A stretch of 64,000 bases of DNA. Source: Ancylobacter sp. TS-1 (GTDB lineage: Bacteria; Pseudomonadota; Alphaproteobacteria; Rhizobiales; Xanthobacteraceae). The notes beneath the pieces were generated by a model. That model ran no database searches. It was not told where the DNA came from and was given only the letters and a program-made list of their open reading frames with translations. The DNA lies in the NCBI RefSeq assembly GCF_009223885.1, contig NZ_CP045144.1, positions 3,522,001-3,586,000 on the forward strand, written 5' to 3'. The translations under genes and the position numbers were made by a program. This document shows positions 61,345 through 64,000 of this stretch, piece after piece (positions within the stretch are counted from its first letter, which is position 1; every line of letters starts with the position of its first letter).

Positions 61345-62124
61345 TCAGATAATCTCAGGCGCCATAGGCATATCATTCCAGATTTGTCCACGGTACTCGC
61401 GGCCGTTGGCCTTTTTGGAACGCTTCTTGTTATCCTTGCCCCAAGTTCCCCACTGTTTAAAGAAAAAAGCTGTGCTGAAGGTCTCGCAGCGGGTGTAAAT
61501 TTCGTCGATCCAGTCCTCGCGAATTGGGCGAGCGTTCGTGCCGCTTTCGCCGCCAACGATCGCCCAGTGAATGTCGGTTAGGTCGACGGCGCCCACCGGC
61601 CCGATTAACGGCTCGAATGAGATGAACCGGATGGCGGCAGGAACCGCACGCAAATGATCTATCCGTTCGACAACGTCGGCGTTTTCGACGCTGGTACCAA
61701 GCCAGACATTGGGAAGCACGTCGGGGATAGCACGCGCCACGACTTCAGCCATGCGCTTGGGGCGCTTGGACAGTATCTGATAGTTATGATGCGGCGTCTC
61801 TCGCATGACCCGCCAAACGTCGAGAATAAAGTCCTCGCTAACGGCGTCGTGGAAGAGGTCGCTCATCGAATTGACGAAGATCTTTCTGGGCTTTCGCCAG
61901 CCATAGGGGATGTCCAGCGCGGCGCGATCTTCACGGACGACGCCATTCCATATCGCCCGTTTGCCGCTCTTTCGGGTCAGCCCCTCGTACTTGGGAACCC
62001 CCATCGCCTCGAGCCGGCGAGCCATCTGCATTGCATAGCAGTTGGTGCAGCCAGCGGTGACGATTGAGCAGCCCGCGACGGGATTCCAGGTGGCGTCTGT
62101 CCACTCGATCTGTGTTTCAGCCAT
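61345..62124 (-). CDS. Three-Cys-motif protein, DUF5131 / phage Gp37-Gp68 family
   Basis: A 259-residue protein opening IEWTDATWNPVAGC and carrying the cysteine cluster C19-x6-C26-x2-C29 in GCSIVTAGCTNCYA, where the spacing suggests an iron-sulfur cluster of the radical-SAM kind. Further family blocks are RKIFVNSMSDLFHDAVSEDFI, YQILSKRPKRM, LPNVWLGTSVEN, IRFISFEPLIGPV, WAIVGGESG and FFFKQWGTWG. Homologues occur in phages and defence-like neighbourhoods. The reaction is unknown. The ATG at 62124 was chosen as the family start, while an upstream ATG at 62142 adds six residues. First gene of the operon with TcmP. Confidence 0.85.
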   Translation of the reverse strand: MAETQIEWTDATWNPVAGCSIVTAGCTNCYAMQMARRLEAMGVPKYEGLTRKSGKRAIWNGVVREDRAALDIPYGWRKPRKIFVNSMSDLFHDAVSEDFILDVWRVMRETPHHNYQILSKRPKRMAEVVARAIPDVLPNVWLGTSVENADVVERIDHLRAVPAAIRFISFEPLIGPVGAVDLTDIHWAIVGGESGTNARPIREDWIDEIYTRCETFSTAFFFKQWGTWGKDNKKRSKKANGREYRGQIWNDMPMAPEII

Positions 62125-62388
62125 GGCATTAACCTCTTCCATCGCGCCCGGAAAGGCGGTTCATCGAGGGGGATAGTCAACTCGCATAAGAAAATATCGC
62201 GTTAACCATGACCGCTTCGATCGAGCTTCGTAGCGACGATATCAGGCAGGGGTGCGTCAGTTCCGTCGCACAGTTGTTCAACCTGAACTGGAAGCTGTCG
62301 ACGACCGGGGCGGGCTTTGCAATGGTCGTGATTGGTCCGCCGATACCGACCCTGCCCGAAAGCAGGCCTTCTCACAGTCCGAGCAGGA
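62125..62388. other. Gap between cargo operon and RHH-traG genes
   Basis: 264 bases containing the presumed minus-strand promoter of the cargo operon near an A/T-rich patch (about 62180-62205, CGCATAAGAAAATATCGCGTTAACC). I find no complete gene. In related elements the RHH gene is followed directly by trbB, so this gap contains one junction of the cargo insertion. I could not identify target-site repeats. Confidence 0.45.
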
Positions 62389-62835
62389 TCAACTCCGGCT
62401 GCTCCCGTCTTTCTCCGCTCCCCCAACATCCTCCCCGATCTCCTGCCGCAGCTGAGGCCCTTTCGCCAGGCGCCGACCGAGGGCGCGGGTGTAGGCTACG
62501 TAGCGCTCCGAGACCTTGGCCCGTGTGGCCTGGGCGGCCGGCTCGGGCAGCGCTGGCGTTGTAGCGAGCCAGAAGCGGATGAAAGTGGCGAAGGCCTCGG
62601 TAGAGATGCCGAGGTCGCGCTCCAGCCGCGCGAGGCGGCGATCGATCTGGCCGAGGCGCCGGGCAAGAGCGGCCTCCTGACGCTCGGCGCTGTCGGGGGA
62701 CAGGAAGGAGGCGATCGCGGCCTGGGCGATCAGGGACATGGGCTGGTCGCGCTGGGCGGCATAGTGCGCCAGCATGTCCATGATGTCGGGCTCGAGATAG
62801 ACGGATATCTGCGCTTTCTTCGGGCGACCTGCCAT
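62389..62835 (-). CDS. Ribbon-helix-helix (CopG-like) protein of the conjugative element
   Basis: A 148-residue protein with an N-terminal ribbon-helix-helix (GRPKKAQISVYLEPDIMDMLAHYAAQRDQPMSLIAQAAIASFL, about 3-45), a coiled-coil-like middle (ERQEAALARRLGQIDRRLARLERDLG) and a disordered tail. A CopG-like gene normally stands between traG and trbB and may regulate transfer genes or help the relaxosome. It starts 5 bases after traG. Here it is cut off from trbB by 5.8 kb of cargo. Confidence 0.87.
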   Translation of the reverse strand: MAGRPKKAQISVYLEPDIMDMLAHYAAQRDQPMSLIAQAAIASFLSPDSAERQEAALARRLGQIDRRLARLERDLGISTEAFATFIRFWLATTPALPEPAAQATRAKVSERYVAYTRALGRRLAKGPQLRQEIGEDVGGAEKDGSSRS

Positions 62836-62840
62836 GGCGA

Positions 62841-64000
62841 TCACAGCTCCATGCCGTCATTGGGATTGAGGCTGACCTGCCGCGCCACACCTTGCATCAG
62901 TCCGGTCATGCGGCGGTTCCGGGTGGCGACGTCCTCCATCTCGTCGTCGCGATCCCTGTCGAACTCGAACTCGTTCTCGATGAGCTGCATTTTCTCGACT
63001 GCCTTCACGCGGCTGAGCTCGGGCTGGTGCCGGTGCGCGGAGCCGGTCGGGTCTTCGTCTCGACCTTCGTCCGCGGTGCTCCCGCCAGTACCCTCATGGG
63101 GCCTGGGCACCGGCAGCGCGGTCCAGTCATCGGGCTGCACGGCTGCACCACTAGTGGGCGTTGGCGGCGGCAAAAGCCGGTCCCGAAACCGCGCGTCTTC
63201 GTAATAGCGGGCCTTCTTCGCCCGGATTGGCGGTGTACCCGCGACCATGACGATCTCGTCCGTGGGCGGCAGTTGCATGACCTCGCCGGGGGTGAGCAGC
63301 GGGCGGGCAGTTTCCGAGCGCGAGACCATGAGATGGCCCAGCCACGGCGAGAGCCGGTGGCCGGCATAGTTTTTCATCGCCTTCATCTCGGTGGCGGTGC
63401 CTAGCGCATCGGAGACGCGCTTGGCGGTGCGCTCGTCATTGGTCGCGAAGCTCACGCGGACATGGCAGTTGTCGAGGATCGAGTTGTTCGGCCCATAGGC
63501 CTTCTCGATCTGGTTCAGCGACTGGGCGATGAGGAAGGCTTTCAGGCCATAGCCGGCCATGAAGGCGAGCGCCGATTCAAAGAAGTCGAGCCGGCCGAGT
63601 GCGGGGAACTCGTCCAGCATGAGCAGCAGACGATGGCGTCCGGCCTTGGCCTGCAGGTCCTCGGTGAGGCGCCGGCCGATCTGGTTGAGCAGGAGGCGGA
63701 TCAGCGGCTTGGTGCGATTGATGTCGGAGGGCGGCACCACGAGGTAGAGGGTCGACGGTCGCTTGCCGCCGACGATATCTGCGATGCGCCAGTCGCAACG
63801 CCGCGTCACCTCGGCGATCACCGGATCGCGGTAGAGGCCGAGAAAGGACATGGCGGTGGAGAGCACGCCCGAGCGCTCATTGTCGGATTTGTTCAGCAGT
63901 TCGCGGGCAGCGCTGGCAATGACGGGATGAGGACCCGTATCGCCGAGATGCGCGGTCTTCATCATGGCGTCGAGCGTGGTCTCGATCGGCCGCTTCGGAT
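62841..64000 (-). CDS. traG: Conjugal transfer coupling protein TraG (VirD4-like), C-terminal part
   Basis: The type IV coupling ATPase that feeds the relaxase-DNA complex to the channel. The frame is open to the window edge (reading PKRPIETTLDAMMKTAHLGD across 64,000), so the start and Walker A are outside. Visible parts are LLNKSDNERSGVLSTAMSFLGLYRDPVI, STLYLVVPPSDINRTKPLIRLLLNQIGRRL, Walker B HRLLLMLDEFPALGRLDFFESALAFMAGYGLKAFLIAQSLNQI and FATNDERTAKRVSDALGTAT. A charged tail rich in Asp and Arg ends the protein. About 386 residues are in the window. Confidence 0.93.
   Translation of the reverse strand, partial: PKRPIETTLDAMMKTAHLGDTGPHPVIASAARELLNKSDNERSGVLSTAMSFLGLYRDPVIAEVTRRCDWRIADIVGGKRPSTLYLVVPPSDINRTKPLIRLLLNQIGRRLTEDLQAKAGRHRLLLMLDEFPALGRLDFFESALAFMAGYGLKAFLIAQSLNQIEKAYGPNNSILDNCHVRVSFATNDERTAKRVSDALGTATEMKAMKNYAGHRLSPWLGHLMVSRSETARPLLTPGEVMQLPPTDEIVMVAGTPPIRAKKARYYEDARFRDRLLPPPTPTSGAAVQPDDWTALPVPRPHEGTGGSTADEGRDEDPTGSAHRHQPELSRVKAVEKMQLIENEFEFDRDRDDEMEDVATRNRRMTGLMQGVARQVSLNPNDGMEL

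Overview
The window is high-GC chromosomal DNA of an alphaproteobacterium. Gene content and order (lptC-lptA-lptB-rpoN-hpf-ptsN, rpmH-rnpA-yidC-engB, an ilv operon led by a coding attenuator, class II gshA, a DUF1127 protein) point to Hyphomicrobiales. My best guess is Xanthobacteraceae (Ancylobacter, Starkeya or Xanthobacter-like), but I could not search a database. Genes are closely packed, many with ATGA-type overlaps, and three families of palindromic repeats lie in the gaps.

Bases 1-7,970 hold gpmA and dapB (minus), then branched-chain amino acid genes: an 18-codon Ile/Leu/Val-rich leader peptide with terminator, ilvI and ilvH, and, after a DUF924 gene and a TetR gene with its own palindrome, ilvC. 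A BrnT-like toxin with an unusual antitoxin and a macro-domain protein follow.

Bases 8,197-13,597 form a glycan-decoration locus: a GtrA-like flippase and a large membrane protein on plus, facing a coupled minus operon of a sugar aminotransferase, a GtrB-like glycosyltransferase and a WxcM-type acetyltransferase/ketoisomerase fusion.

Bases 13,689-22,237 contain a DedA protein and a putrescine set: PuuB-like oxidase, PotG/H/I-like transporter and PuuA-like ligase, interrupted by mutL. No periplasmic binding protein for the transporter is present. Bases 22,498-29,369 carry an LLM oxidoreductase, a divergent DUF1127/LysR pair, two GCS2-family ligases (gshA and ybdK-like) and rsmE.

Bases 29,490-38,122 run on the plus strand: a secreted protein, ubiA, an RNase D-like exonuclease, the LPS export genes lptCAB, rpoN, hpf, ptsN and a small HTH protein. 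Next come a zinc alcohol dehydrogenase, the engB-yidC-rnpA-rpmH operon (minus) with a clear sigma-70 promoter, an orphan histidine kinase and a secreted glycosidase-like protein.

A tRNA-Arg(ACG) gene at 45,989 marks the switch to an integrative conjugative element that runs off the right edge: a frameshifted LysR gene, a DUF2274 gene, and a complete trb mating-pair set (trbI, G, F, L, K-alt, J, E, D, C, B), then a ribbon-helix-helix gene and the 3' part of traG. Between trbB and the RHH-traG pair sits about 5.8 kb of cargo: an HNH endonuclease, a self-inhibited Fic protein whose ribosome binding site lies in the loop of a perfect inverted repeat, and a three-gene, A/T-richer operon made of a three-Cys (DUF5131/Gp37-Gp68) protein, its partner TcmP and an unrecognised 317-residue protein. 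That cargo, and especially the last operon, is the best candidate in the window for an undescribed defence or conflict system.
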